This document shows positions 33,265 to 45,351 of a DNA stretch of 64,000 bases, piece by piece. This DNA is from Branchiostoma lanceolatum (Eukaryota; Chordata; Leptocardii; Amphioxiformes; Branchiostomatidae). The translations under genes were made by a program, and so were the position numbers. The notes under the pieces are model-generated. The model did not search any database and was not told where the DNA came from. It saw only the letters and a program-made list of their open reading frames with translations. Where the stretch lies: NCBI RefSeq assembly GCF_035083965.1, contig NC_089740.1:8429552-8493551 (forward strand), given 5' to 3'. Within the stretch, counting starts at the first letter, position 1; the number at the start of each line of letters is the position of its first letter.

Positions 33265-34312
33265 TACCCCCATTCCACTTGGACAGCGCTCTCACCGCGC
33301 TCTCACGGCGACCTCATTTTGGTCAGATCGCCGTGAGAGCGCCGACAGCGCGGCGAGAGCGCCATTGAGAGCGCCGACAGCGCCGTGAGAGCGCCGACAG
33401 CGCGGGGAGAGCGCCATGCGCGCCGTCACCTCGGCGATGGTTTTGAACATGCTCAAAACCTTCGCCGTGAGAGCGCCGAGGATGGCGATCAAAAAACGAG
33501 CGCCGAGAGAGCGCGGAGCGAGCGCGGTGAGCACCGTGAGAGCGCGGTGAGCGCCGTGAGAGCGCCCAAGGTGGGATCAAAGGGCCACAGCGAGCACTCA
33601 AGGATCGCAGCCAGCGCTCTATGAGGATTGAATGGTCTTAACTGTAGTTCAAACAAATTTCATTCTTGAAGTGGTGTATCTTGAATTTCTGGGAATTTTG
33701 TGGTCAAATCATAGTTTTGCTCGTGGGTAATGCAAATTGACGAATAACTGCAAGTACTTGCTTCCATTCAAATCAAATTCCCTCAAAGGTTTATTGTCAG
33801 TGGTTCAAAATGTGTTTCAAAATTCTGTGATTTACGTTTCTATTATAACGTAGAATGATAAAATACTAGTACATTTATTGCAAACAGTTTACATGACAGA
33901 CAACACAGAAAAAAACAAGTTGAGCATACATATATTACTTAAGACACACACTGAGCGATTACTTAAGACACACACTGAGCGACCGTGCAGCGACTAAAAT
34001 TGAATCTGTTTTCCCCTTGATTTCATCATTCAAATATGATGCAAGAGGTAAAGGTATGACTGAGAAGACAACAAAGCACACAAAACGTAACAAAAATTCG
34101 TTCTTTATCTCTGGAATTCGTTGAGTGATCTGTGAAATGTTAAAAAAGTTGCTGACATTTGACATTTTGGTCGCGCTGAGAGCGCGCAAGGGTCGCCGTA
34201 GAGATTCCACTTGAGCACGTTTTCCAGGAGTTCGGCGCTCTCACGGCGCTCTGGACCATTTTAGGTCGCCGTGAGAGCGCGGTGAGAGCGCCGTCCAAGT
34301 GGAATGGGGGTA
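33265..34312. mobile_element. Harbinger-like non-autonomous DNA transposon
   Basis: Terminal inverted repeats begin TACCCCCATTCCACTTGGAC at 33265 and end GTCCAAGTGGAATGGGGGTA at 34312, continuing inward as GCGCTCTCACCGCGCTCTCA and GGCGACC. Both sides are flanked by TTA (33262-33264 and 34313-34315), the three-base TWA target duplication expected of PIF/Harbinger elements. The interior has more than ten copies of CGCCGTGAGAGCGC-like palindromes (33320-33620, 34170-34290), with no transposase frame. Related termini appear at 49408 (ACCCCCATTCCAC) and 35465 (GAATGGGGGTGTTA). Confidence 0.85.
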
Positions 34313-34315
34313 TTA

Positions 34316-35500
34316 CTAATGTGCTGTTTTCTGACCGATTGTTCTAGTTGCGTACGTTTTCTAAAAGACTATGGGCCTAGAATCATACTTAACGTTAGGT
34401 CATGTACTGCGTTATGATTGTCTTAATCCAAGTCCAAACAGTTTTTATCTTTCCCTCTAGGACATAATTTCATATTGTCTATATATTGGTTGCTTGTCTA
34501 ACGCATAGCATACGCGATGAATTTATTATGAGCTCAACACATACGAATCCAAGCAGAAATAACTTGGAGGTATTCAGAATTGAGATCATCAGGTTTGGGG
34601 GTATATAATAGAAATAATGTATGTTTTGGGGGGGTCGTGTTTCGTTGGGGGGGGGGGGATCGTAACCACTAGGACTGAGCTACCAGGCCACCTCCATGAT
34701 GCTAGACAGCCCAGCGTTTTCCATAAACCCAAGATTTTTACCTTCAAGGGTCCGTCCGTCTTTCTAGAACAAGACACGTCACAGCAACCAGGTGTTTTCA
34801 GGCTGTTGTCTCACGGGAAAACAACTCCAACCTGTGCCCGGGGCACCCGAAAGTGTAATGACCTTTGCGTTAAGTACCGGTTATTACCTGAGGCCTGCTC
34901 TTCTTTTCAAACTGTGTTTAAAGTCAGACTGAGTGAATTTCAATAAAGAACAGGGGCAGTCAGAGGTTTCTTGATAATTTGGGTTCGGAAAACAAAAGCA
35001 TAGCGCGACCATTTGTTTTCTTAAATGTGACTTTATTTTGTTAATTGCAACACACAGTACACTTAATGTAGCACAACAGTGTACAGTACGGTAGATATAC
35101 AATGCATATATATATGATAGTTATGCTTTAAACATACATTCATCAAACCGTAGACGTCCATATATACAATGATGTAGTTCACACAGTACATCGTAGAGTC
35201 TGACGTATTCAAGAAGTTATACATCTCATCCCTATTTTGATGCTATGTCTTGCAGATGGGAAACTTCGCCAGAGACACACAAAATGGTTGTTCTTTAGCT
35301 TAAATTATTGCCCTCATTCCATAGCATGTGCGTGAGCCTTCACTTCACAATTGGAATACTATCCAAAATGTAAATGTATGACTGAGCAGACGACAAAACA
35401 CATTTGTCTTTGAAATTCGTTGAGTAATCTGTCAAATTTAGGTCGCAAAGAGGTGGCCGCCCTTGTTGAATGGGGGTGTTACATCCTAAGAACGTACCTA
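34316..35500. other. Intergenic stretch without recognised gene
   Basis: A 109-codon plus frame (34617-34946) crosses a poly-G run and has no domain. A possible second Harbinger-type end lies near 35450-35480. Nothing else recognised. Confidence 0.4.
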
Positions 35501-35503
35501 GCC

Positions 35504-35705
35504 TCCACCAGGCCTTCTTACGGGGGAATTGCGTTTTCAGGCCTAATTACGTTCAATAATTAGCCAGGAGAGTCAGTCCACGGGAAGGTTAACAATTCCC
35601 TCTCAGACTGCGCCTGCATATGAAAACCTATGGTGGTTTTCATATGCAGGCGCTCTCCTGGCAAATATTCCCCTACAGCCGGCGTAGTCAGTCTGGTTGA
35701 GACTA
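35504..35705. repeat. MITE-like element (GCCTCCACCAGGC type)
   Basis: Starts TAGCCTCCACCAGGCCTTC and ends CGTAGTCAGTCTGGTTGAGACTA. An internal hairpin (CTGCATATGAAAACC / GGTTTTCATATGCAG at 35612-35650) and CTCCTGGCAAATATTCCCC are shared with 25230-25255. Confidence 0.75.
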
Positions 35706-36017
35706 TTAAATGTTGAACCGTGCTTGGCTAAATGCTGCGGGGCATTCTCCGTACATCCGATATTCTGATTCAATGACCTGGAAAAACATCAGGTCTTTTC
35801 TTGCCTGCAGTGCGGTAGGTACATGATTTATTTGTCCTTAGATGTAAGTTGAAGAGACAAAAATGAAAAGAATGTTGATCTGTATTGAATATCACCTATA
35901 GGGTATCTTTCGTTCAGACCCTTTTAGTGCCTAGTGGTTTCCTTGCTGTTTCAGTAGCAGGGTATACTTTTACAGGGAGATATTACTAGCTAATTTGCCT
36001 TAGAAACCTCGTCGAAC

Positions 36018-36110
36018 ATGGAACCCCCGTTTTACGTCCCCCGATTCAATCCTGGGTCAGGAAATCTCGGTTGGGACTGCACAGTCTTTCTGAAGGGACG
36101 TAAAACGGGG
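36018..36110. repeat. Small hairpin element with ACGTAAAACGGGG arms
   Basis: CCCCGTTTTACGTCCC pairs with GGGACGTAAAACGGGG about 55 bases later. Related sequence at 13385-13420 (CCCCCATTTTACGTCCC) lies in the arylsulfatase gene. Confidence 0.7.
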
Positions 36111-36482
36111 TCCCGTGTTCGAGAAAAAAATCGAAGGTGCCTCGAGCACGTTAAAGGAAGGCCAGCAGCCCTTCCCTGTAAAAATGTACCCTGTTACTAG
36201 TTAACTGAAACAGCAAGCAAACTGGCTGCCCTATGTGCCACTAGATACTACAGGGGTCTGAACGAGCGAACCGGGGGGAAGCTGGTAAACCAGGTTATCA
36301 AACTCACATCTACGCACCCAACGCGACAAGAGGTTAGAGCGACACAAAAGCCCGGAATGTTGCCACGATGAACTCATCGCGATTTCGGGTCAGGCTTTCT
36401 TGACTGGGAGGTTACTTTACATTGTTTCGGGCTCCATTCGTCTCACGGTACGTGTTCTTACATAAAGACACTTTAAATCAAG

Positions 36483-36820
36483 TGCTGGCCGGATGGTTAA
36501 AACACACAGAAACGTGACAGAAATATTGAACAAACTCGTTGCCACCAAGTATTGTAGGAGCATCCTCACTGGATAGCTGGAAACAACGCTTGCAGTTAGA
36601 TGTGTAAAGGTTACCGTTAGGTATGATCAGGGGGGGGGGGTTAGAAAATATAGAATAAAACGTGTTGCCACCAAAACTTGGCTGTGAGAGCATCGTCGCT
36701 AGAAACCGGCTCCTTGGACAGATCGTTCAGCGTAACTACTTATAACCAGCTGCTGCTGCGCCGCGTGCCTGCGAAGTTTGTGTGTTACGCCGAAGGATGG
36801 TTAGAAAATACCGGCCACAT
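36483..36820 (+). mobile_element. Fragments of CR1-like retroelement 3' ends
   Basis: 36530-36610 resembles the ORF2 C-terminus (GGAGCATCCTCACTGGATAG, then GCTGGAAACAACGC). 36740-36800 repeats the 3' terminus seen at 26890 (ACCAGCTGCTGCTGCGCCGC, then GTGTGTTACGCCGAAGG). Both are broken by indels. Confidence 0.65.
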
Positions 36821-37609
36821 GATAGAATATGTGAAACATAAATTGTCATTTTTACGCCCCATACACGATATAGAGTTTACTGAGTCAGTGCAGGTCGGCA
36901 TTTTGAGGTCGTTGGTTATAATGATTATGAACGCACTGGTTGATGTAACAGCTTCAAACAGGAAACTATGAAGCAGTGAACACAACAACCAAGAAATTAG
37001 ATTGTTGCGACCTATCTCGGATGTTCCTTTGAATTCTGTCCTTCAGGCCCTGAAGTAAATTAGTTACTAAGATTCTAACAACGCCCTCTATCTCCTGAAC
37101 GTGGCACTACATGTTCCATGAGGGAGGATAGAGCACATGCATGAAATGTGACTGTGTCTGAAATGTTCTTTAGTTAACAATTGATAGAAATTTATTTTCT
37201 AACGGTAACGTTAAAGATATTTATAATTCTTTTTTGGTGTTGGTTTTGCGGCTAATCGAAGAAGAGAGACAATTATTTTCTTGAAAACGGGTTTACCAGT
37301 CTATCTTCAACAAGGAAACGTCAATTTTTTTTGGACTCAGAATTACTAACGTTAACGTCGGATTGAAGACTCACAAATTCTGACTATAAACGACAAAAGC
37401 GACATTTCGATCAGTGCTAGTTATGGTACAAGCTAAATATTTAGACGCTATTTCGGTAATAAAACTACACAAAGGTCAAAAGTTACGTCATCGAACCCGG
37501 AAGTAGCTGGTCTCTGATCGATGCAGTCGCCCAAGGATTTTAAATCCGAGGTGTCGCCAGGATTTTTGCTCCTCATGCCACGTTCACCACCCGGTGTACC
37601 CGTTTATCG

Positions 37610-40326
37610 ATGACTAACGCACAGGTAAGATTGTAGGTTACGTCACTTAAGGTTAGACATCCAGGTAACATTAATTAGATACGCAAGATAACAGTCTGTA
37701 CTCAGACTCGGGAAATATACATTTTGGAATCACTGGCGGAAAGGTAGTGGGTGCTACGTGGTCATGAAACGTCTGAACGTTTCCAAAATCCATCCAGTTG
37801 CTTGAGTAACTGCTATCTTATGTGTTAAAAGTTCTTCTTCAGTTGTTTGACTTCTAGAGGGGCGGACAAAGCCCCTGTCGACGTCAAAGTCCTCTTAGAT
37901 CTAGATCTAGACTTAGACATCAACAAATAAATTTACTACTATCTGAGTATTACTATTAGTAGTACGTAGCAGTGATATGTCACATTATGTATATATAGTA
38001 GCAGATAGTACAACATTTTCATGTGCATTAGACAAGTACATTAGTCCTAGTAATGTTTTATAATACGAATGATAGAAACTATACAACCCCATTTTGGTTC
38101 GGTGACATTGAACTATTGAAGGTCATCATCCAAATATAGCATATTGATTATTATGGTAGCCCCTACATGATGTATAGATTATGAATAATATGGTTCAGTA
38201 CCCAAAAATCACGTTCATTTCAGTGCTATCACTTGGCTATATAATTAGTATAAAGGTTGCATTTTCAAAATATATCATATTTTGTGGTATATTGTGAGTA
38301 ATATTCTTCTGTGTGTGGGATATATATATATATATACATATATATAGGGATACTTGCTTGGGTATACAATGATGAGCTTGCAAATACCACAGTCTGCAGA
38401 GCAACAGGGGTCCCTCTAAATATAGAAATGAACCAAAATAGACCAAAATACACAGAGGGGGAGGGTAGGATCCATTGAAATACAGTATGTTTGATGAGTA
38501 AACACTGCAGGCTACTGTTATCAAACTGTAAGGGTCTGGGGTCTGAATGTAAGCATGTTGTAACATAGCGGTGTTGGAGTATTGGAACGTAGGCTGTCCC
38601 CATAAGTTTCAAATACTGTAGATGCAGATTCTGAAATGTTTGCGGTGGTTTTATGTTAACGCTTTTTGCGGTACACTCTTTACCGTGAACTGAAAAGCAC
38701 CGCAAACACTCCATTTTCTCCCTACCACGAAATTGAATCCCCGCAAACATTTCTGCATTTACAGTACCACTTCCACACACACATACACACATGATTTTTA
38801 TTTTCCCTCTGAGCAGGAGTTCCCGCCAGTTGTTAGCCTGAACGTGGGCGGGCACCGCTACACCACCACGCTGTCCACCCTGCGCAAGTATGAGGACTCA
38901 ATGTTAGCGGTCATGTTCAGTGGCAGGCACCAAGTTCTCACAGACAAGGTCATTCTTTGTTATCATTCTACAAACTATGTTATCATATCAGTCCGAGGTA
39001 GCCCCCAGGTCCACCAGGCCTTCTTAATATTAACAGCTGAATTTGGCAAAAATATGGTGAGTAATCAGTCTCCTTGGCAGACTCCTGTAAGGTAATAGTA
39101 AAACTGTAACTTGAAAAAGAAAACAGCCGGAAGGAGTCTGCAAAGGAGGCTAGTGAGTAATTGACCAGGAGAGTGAGAGTACATGTAAGTGATGTTTGTG
39201 CTCGATTCCCTACTTTTCAAGTCTGAGGACTCCATGTTAGCGGTCATGTTCAGTGCGAGGCACCATGTACTCACCGACAAGGTCAGATTATCATTATTAT
39301 GATAGTATTTTGCATGATCTTATGCAGCTTAAAGGTAGCGTGCATAGCACTCCATTAAGATAAACTGGATCAATATCACTTTTTTTCTTTTATCATACAT
39401 GAAACAAAATGTCACTTCACTTTTCCACTGTGTAATCTACATAACATGATAGAGGAGGAAACCAATGCTAGCAGTGTACTAGATAATAGTATATTATCTA
39501 ATGCTTAGTAGTCTAATGAATTTATGTTTAGCTGTTCCATTAATATTTTCCTGTCAAACATGTAGAATGTTTTGTTTACCCCATTCTGCCTCTCAGGTCT
39601 TAATCAGAAAAGTGTTCCCTGTTTATATTGACTGTTTTGTGTATTTTCCAGGATGGCCATTATTTCATTGACCGGGACGGCACCTTCTTCAACCACATTC
39701 TGAATTTCCTTCTGTCCGAGGCGTTACCACCTCCTCATGTAGGCCAACAGGTTTACGAGGAAGCGACGTTTTACGGCATCGAAGCTTTGGCCAACCAGCT
39801 TCTAGTCTACAAGGATGTTGCCGTGAAACAGAGGATGGAAAAATGGGTGTCGAGACATCCCCAGGTCACAGCGATTGCTTTGAGAATGATGGCGTGCGCC
39901 GTAGAGAAGTACCACAAAAACAACGACTTTCATTGTACGGAGACGCAAGTCAGGACTACGCTAGACCGGGGGTATACGGCAGAGTTTTGCGTCGGCGCGG
40001 TGGTTGGTTCATATCCCTGCGAAGTCCCCATCCCGAAAGAGTTCTTCAAGTCAAAGTGGAAGGACACCCATGGATGTATCAGCACAGATGGACCCATAGA
40101 CTTCTCGTCTCCAGTCACTGTTACCGACACTGATTGGATCAAAGGACTACTCCAACACCAGTTTGAGAAACGTGGACTTTCTGTGACTCTGACCACAAAG
40201 ATCTGCCACTGTTCAAAAGAGTCCAGGACAATTAGTCAGCATTTCAAACTCAGTAGTCTGAATGGAACCATCTTTGTTTACTGTGGGAAGGTTGCAGTGA
40301 ATGCTACTTTTACCTGGTCAAAGTAG
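37610..40326 (+). CDS. KCTD7/KCTD14-like BTB/T1-domain protein
   Basis: Proposed exons 37610-37624 (MTNAQ, weakest part), 38817-38948 and 39652-40326, all phase 0, give 273 residues. The T1/BTB fold is at residues ~9-105: VVSLNVGGHRYTTTLSTLRK, EDSMLAVMFSG, then across the intron DGHYFIDRDGTFFNHILNFL and VYEEATFYGIEAL. KCTD T1 domains pentamerise and many bind cullin-3. The LNVGG, FIDRDG and LNFL motifs and the C-terminal domain ending TFTWSK fit the KCTD7/KCTD14 branch, whose members end in an ITWW-like motif. Length matches (~255-290). The first exon rests on a good donor (CAG|GTAAGA) and phase only; another 5' exon is possible. Confidence 0.92.
38615..38763. repeat. Fold-back element before KCTD exon 2
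   Basis: TACTGTAGATGCAGATTCTG and AAATGTTTGCGGTGG at the left pair with CCGCAAACATTTCTGC and ATTTACAGTA at the right. It ends 54 bases before the KCTD exon 2 start, so it borders the branch-point region. GTTTGCG-type relatives occur near 58510-58900. Confidence 0.75.
39060..39152 (+). repeat. Partial GCCGGAAGGAGTC fold-back
   Basis: GTAATAGTAAAACTGTAACTT and GAAAACAGCCGGAAGGAGTC match the right half of the fold-back at 850-1000. It lies in the intron between the KCTD exon and its partial duplicate. Confidence 0.7.
39222..39281 (+). pseudogene. Partial duplicate of KCTD exon 2 (20 codons)
   Basis: Encodes SEDSMLAVMFSARHHVLTDK, matching the last 20 codons of the real exon (EDSMLAVMFSG...VLTDK) with three or four changes. 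It has the same end phase and a GT donor (GGTCAG). The upstream CTTTTCAAG could act as an acceptor, making an in-frame 60-nt exon. More likely a relic, since it lacks the first half of the T1 exon. Confidence 0.7.
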
Positions 40327-40496
40327 TAGCAAAGAACAGAAAATATATTTGGTTCAAATTTTGTATCATAGTAAGACTGACATCTAAAAATATTCAGAAG
40401 TATACAGAAGGCTCAAGTTGTAGCATCTTTACACTGTAGTTTCTGATGTTCAGTGCCATGGACATAGACATAATGTGCCAAACCAAACATCAAAGC

Positions 40497-40502
40497 AATA
40501 AA
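40497..40502 (+). terminator. Polyadenylation signal of the KCTD gene
   Basis: AATAAA 170 bases after the stop codon at 40324-40326. Confidence 0.55.
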
Positions 40503-40509
40503 GTTTAAG

Positions 40510-42885
40510 CCATCTCACAGTACAGCTAACATGAACAGATTTGGGAAATCAAAGCATTGTTATTTTTTAAATGGCAAACTAGAATTAACAGATTTAAATT
40601 AGACTGACATATTATGTCCATTAGTACGTGTATGAGTTTAAGCAAGCTGCTTGGTTTTGAGATTGTGGCTACGTTACTGTAGTACTAAGCATTGAAATTC
40701 CTTTGTGCGCTTTTATATGATACATGACATTGTATTCAATGTGCTTTATGACTTAATTGTATTATCTACAATTATAACATTTATTGAAGCAATTTATGTT
40801 TTAAGGTTCTTTCATCTTTCTTAAGCGGCATAAGCAATGCACCTACAAAGAGATGGTCAGATGACCTTGCATGTTGTTTTTATTTCATTTGAGATACTAC
40901 ATGTACTACTAACAGTACCATGCTTCAGATTAGGCTGAATGGCAGTTGTATCTTAGACTTAGGAGCCTTTAATGAGTTTAACCTTTAGTGCAATGAAATA
41001 CACACCAAGTCTAGGTTTGCGCCCGGGTCTGAACACATCTGGAAAGTGAAGAGTTGCAAGTTGTTGTGACAAAAGGTCCTCACTGCACCTGAAGAATCTC
41101 CCCCCCCCCCCAAAAAAAAAAAAAACAATAAGTCATTTGGTTGTCTTCATGTAACTCTCAGTAGTATTGATAATACAACTTGATTATACTTTAAATGGAC
41201 TTAATATCGCGGGGGTCTTACGGCTGTGCGAGCTAGACGTCAAATCAACACCAATATGTATGCACATGATACTAAAAATCATAATCATCAATCATAACAT
41301 GGTCAATCAATTGTCTGCCTTTTGGTTTATTCTTGAATAATACATTGATGATCAACACTACGTTCATGGTAAGTCAAGACGATTTCCAAGCTGCAGAACG
41401 CCAGGCAACATTTCCTTGGGTGTGTAGTAAGATCAAGGTAGGAAGCCATAAAAGCTAGGTGTTGCCACCAAAATTACCTTTATTGCATAGTTTTCCTACT
41501 TCTCTCCGCTCAACAATAGAAGATATATGGGCTGCAATCGGGGCAATCGACGCTCTTTTCCCTCGGTGTCAAGAGCGCCACTATGCGGATTACGAAAGAA
41601 TGGTACATGAGTAACGTTGGCAATACGATTTTACATTGGATATCTAGAAGCGACCCCTAGCAGTCAATGAAATAAATGCAGCAAATTGAATGGCGCTTCA
41701 TAACAGTTGCACATTGATTGGTCAATAACTTCTATATTGACCAATCAGCATACAACAGTATCTGATGTGCGGTAATATTGATAGTACTGTATTATCCGTA
41801 TGTCTACCAAGAGAACCAATCAGCATTCACATTACCCTGAGACCGCACAACACAGTATATATCCGCAACTGAGCGGTAACAAAAATAGTACGACCGAAAT
41901 TTTTAAACCGTTTGTAAAAGCTGAAACGTGAGAGCTAGGGAGGCATTGAATTAACTGCACAGTAGTATAATTAGTTGGCTTTCAGATCGTATGAATAGAA
42001 TTATAAAGTTTGGTCAGTCGGCGTACAAATGGGCGGACCTTTACAGTTGACTGCTGAAGTGAGCCGGCAGAGGGCGTCAGGATGTAAAAGAACTATATAT
42101 TTTTCGTTTATTGTTATTTTTTTCGATTGTAACCTCGAATTCAGCATATTTATTTGTCGCGCTTCTCTAAGGTATACTACTTTAGTTTAATTAGCGTCTG
42201 TGTCGTCACTTTGTGGTCCTTAACTATAGAAATCCCCATAGGGGAAAAACTGTGTTCTGCTGCCTTGACAGGTCTAGTTGCAGTTCTACTTCATGCCGCT
42301 ATGTTACAGAGGCGTCATTGAACCGCAGCGAGTTGCTTGATCGAAATGGCTTGAACTCTTTCGCTAATTAGCTTTGTAAAATGCAATTAAGGACCCTGAC
42401 AGACTAGATGAGGAGTTTGAAAGTGAGCTTATATGTATATGAACGTTAACATGTACTCAATATTGAAATTAATATTAGTGGGCAACATCAGCATTTCAGC
42501 GGCATAAGTCGGCCGAACTATTATCATAAACCACTCTATTATCATAAACTATTGCTATTATCATAAACTATTGCTATGGCACTAAAACACCATAAAGTAC
42601 AACGCATAACATAGAAAATACACAAACAACAACATACATTAACTAACTGCCATATCTAGATGAAAACATAGCATTCACCGTTGCATTAACACCATACGGT
42701 GAAAAATTTGGTATATTTCTTGACAATCAGACAAAAACATTGCATTTGTTCGACGTGCTATTGTTACTCTGATTACGATTGAAATTATGATCAATAGCCC
42801 TTCAGAAAGTGACAATTTACAGGAAATTACCATTAGGAAGATACAAGGTAAAACATATTATCTAGAACCCAATATCCCATTGCTT
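40510..42885. other. Intergenic stretch without recognised gene
   Basis: No supported coding region. Adjacent C10 and A13 runs occur at ~41100-41125. At 41705-41830 several CCAAT/ATTGG boxes (TTGGTCAATA, TTGACCAATCAG, GAACCAATCAGC) precede CACAGTATATATCC, a promoter-like arrangement with no gene I can attach to it. Confidence 0.4.
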
Positions 42886-42889
42886 TTTT

Positions 42890-43405
42890 TGCAAAATTTC
42901 TTGTGCAATTCTTGCTTTTACATGGTCGCAGTTTCAAGTTCAAAGTTAAACAAGACTAAAAATGTCAAACCCCTTTGCGAGTCTTTCGTGATTTCCCCAT
43001 TCCCGAAAAGGTCGAAATTTGGCAATTTGGCGGTCTCCTTTGTCACTTTTCTGGATACGGCCGGCAGCGGTACTGCAGATAAGGTTCCAATAGGGTATAT
43101 ACTCCTGTCATAAAATACGAATATATCTAAGGCATTAGGCTTAGAGCATTGAAAACTTGACCAAACAGGTCTGAAAGTCTCCAAATACATGTAGGATGAC
43201 ATGTAAGACTTTGCAAATCACGCGTCTCCATGCAGGACCGATTTTTAGATACGGGGGATGGAGCTCATGTCACGCATATCGAAGCGCCTCCTATATTCAT
43301 ACATATTTCAAGTTTAGTCCATAATTAGTGGGTTAAGGGACCATGTGAACTGCATCCACTTTCCCTAAGGTAACTTGGCCTTGTTAACACTCAAATTCAC
43401 CCGCT
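42890..43405 (+). repeat. Left arm of a diverged ~1.5 kb palindrome
   Basis: Pairs with 43870-44403 on the opposite strand. The best-matching part is 42925-43110 (CCCCTTTGCGAGTCTTTCGTG, ATTTCCCCATTCCCGAAAAG, then TTTGGCAATTTGGCGGTC). It continues more loosely through CAGGTCTGAAAGT and GCGCCTCCTATATTCATAC. The 108-codon frame across it (42787-43113) is not a gene. Confidence 0.8.
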
Positions 43406-43869
43406 ATTATGAATAAAATGACAGAGAACTGTACATCAGACCACAGAATGATATCACAGAGAATAGCCTTCAAACTATACGTTAGTTGTACAGACTGGCT
43501 TGCTGAAAAGGCTGCACATGTTTGCAGCAGTCTAGAATGGCCGATTAAACATGTTTTGACGTTTTTTTTTCATCAAATCATGTTTGACGTACCATTTTAT
43601 ATAAACAGGTAATTTCAGGCAACATTGGACAAGAACCATTTATAATTTTCAGTAGGATAGAACCTATCTATATAGTTTACAGGTACAGTATGTCCTTCTC
43701 ATATAATTTTAGGGTCTAGTGTTCAGATATTTGTCATATAAATAGCGGATGAACAGTCAAGGCAAAATCAAAGTTGTCATAGAAAAAAAAGGATAAGATC
43801 TCCAAGCAGATGTTGGGATGAAAGAGTGTAATATTTTCCGAGAGACCGCCGGGCTTCTCTGACAGTCCC

Positions 43870-44403
43870 TAACCCGATATGAGTGGATGCATAGTGATTA
43901 AAAGGCCAAAGTTCCTCAGGGAAGCGAATTGTGCCCACACATACCCTAAAGTTACTCATTACGGACTAGACTTGATGTATACATGAATATAGGCGGCGCT
44001 TCCGCGGATATGGCATGAACTCCACACACGCACTTAGAATCGACCGTGTCTATGCCAGCGTGTATTTTGAACAGTCCAGGTCATCTAAATGTAAGTAAAT
44101 ACTTCCAGACCTGTTAAGTCGAGTGTTCATCGGCTTTTAGCATACTGCCTTGAATAGTTTCACGTTTTTATTAGACGGAAGTAAATACCCTATTGGAGCC
44201 TAATCTGCAGTACCGTTCCCGGCCGTATCGTGAAAAGTGACAAAGGGGACCGTCAAATTGCCAAATTTCGGTCTTTTCGGGAATGGGGAAATCACGAAAG
44301 ACTCGCAAAGGGGTTTGAAGTTTTCAGGCTTGTTTGACCTTGAACTTGAAACTGTGACCATGCAAAACCAAATATGACGATATTTTAGACATTTCGCAAA
44401 AAA
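43870..44403 (-). repeat. Right arm of the diverged palindrome
   Basis: Reverse complement of 42890-43405 with roughly 75-85% identity by eye, best at 44190-44380. The ~465-bp loop contains TCTCCAAGCAGATGTTGGGA (43799), which belongs to the CCAAGCAGATG family. Confidence 0.8.
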
Positions 44404-45351
44404 TATAACTGATGTTTATATCCACATGTATCCCACTCACTAATATACTAGCATCTACATCGATGTCTTGATTCTATGGATTAAGCAGCTTGGCTGACAA
44501 ATTGCGCCTTTGTTATCGCAAATATAGTTGTATCTAATTTGAGGGGAATAATGTTTGCTCAGTAGCTAAAAGTTCCACCTGCAAAAGTGGCAGTCTGAGT
44601 GAAAAGTTTTCGAGTGGCGTCACAACCTACGGTGTCCCCCGAACCCTGGCCGACAAGAACCGATGTGGTTCAGATTTTCGACGATTTCCATATTTAGAAC
44701 TCGCGGGATTAATCCACCAAAATAATTGCTTCCCTCAACTTGGCTCTAATCGAAATTAAAAGAAACTTTTCATATCAACTGGGCCGATTAGAGAGGATTC
44801 TGCATCGCTCAAAAAACGGGAAAAACATTTTTTTTCGATCGGACTACTTTGTTTCTTGCAGCAGTGTAGCCTCGCGCGGAGTAATATGTAAACGAGACCT
44901 GAACTCGTGCGTGCGGACAGGGTCGTCGATCGAGTTGTCCTCTTTGATTTCTGGATTTTGCCATCTTGCCCGTGTTCGAGAAATAAGATGTACGTATATA
45001 TCTACATCTAGAAACTGTAACTACATCACTAACGTTACTCTGCAAGTACACACTAGGAGAGTGTGGTTAAAGTTTGTGTTAGTCTGAAAACAGACGTCCT
45101 AAAGTTACGTCTAAATTAGTGGGGGAGGGGGGCACCGAAGTTGGGTTGCTGTCAGTTCGAAAGTCATGATTTGCATTGCTGTTAACTTTATGCCTAACGG
45201 TATGGGAATCATTAACGTGTGAAATCACCAATAGGATTTAGCTACGACATAGCAGTTTGACTTTGACATGATATACATTGTGCACCTATTTAACGTTACA
45301 ATGTCTGAGATTGTGTTCGAATTTTCATCCATAATCTAGATATTCCCAACA
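44404..45351. other. Upstream region of the Kelch gene
   Basis: No recognised gene. A 115-codon frame at 44740-45087 lacks domains. CATAATCTAG|ATATTCCCAACAATG just before the Kelch start could be a splice acceptor for a non-coding first exon. Confidence 0.4.

Noticed and set aside
33292-33624. Arg/Ser-rich frames on both strands (SRRS, ARSE repeats)
   Set aside because: Translations of the CGCCGTGAGAGCGC array inside the Harbinger-like element.
38265-38855. 196-codon minus frame over the KCTD intron and exon 2
   Set aside because: Crosses a TA microsatellite, a fold-back element and the antisense of the T1 exon; no domain.
42787-43113. 108-codon plus frame
   Set aside because: Lies within the left arm of the palindrome and is not kept open in the matching right arm.
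44740-45087. 115-codon plus frame before the Kelch gene
   Set aside because: No domain, low-complexity composition; more likely upstream non-coding sequence.
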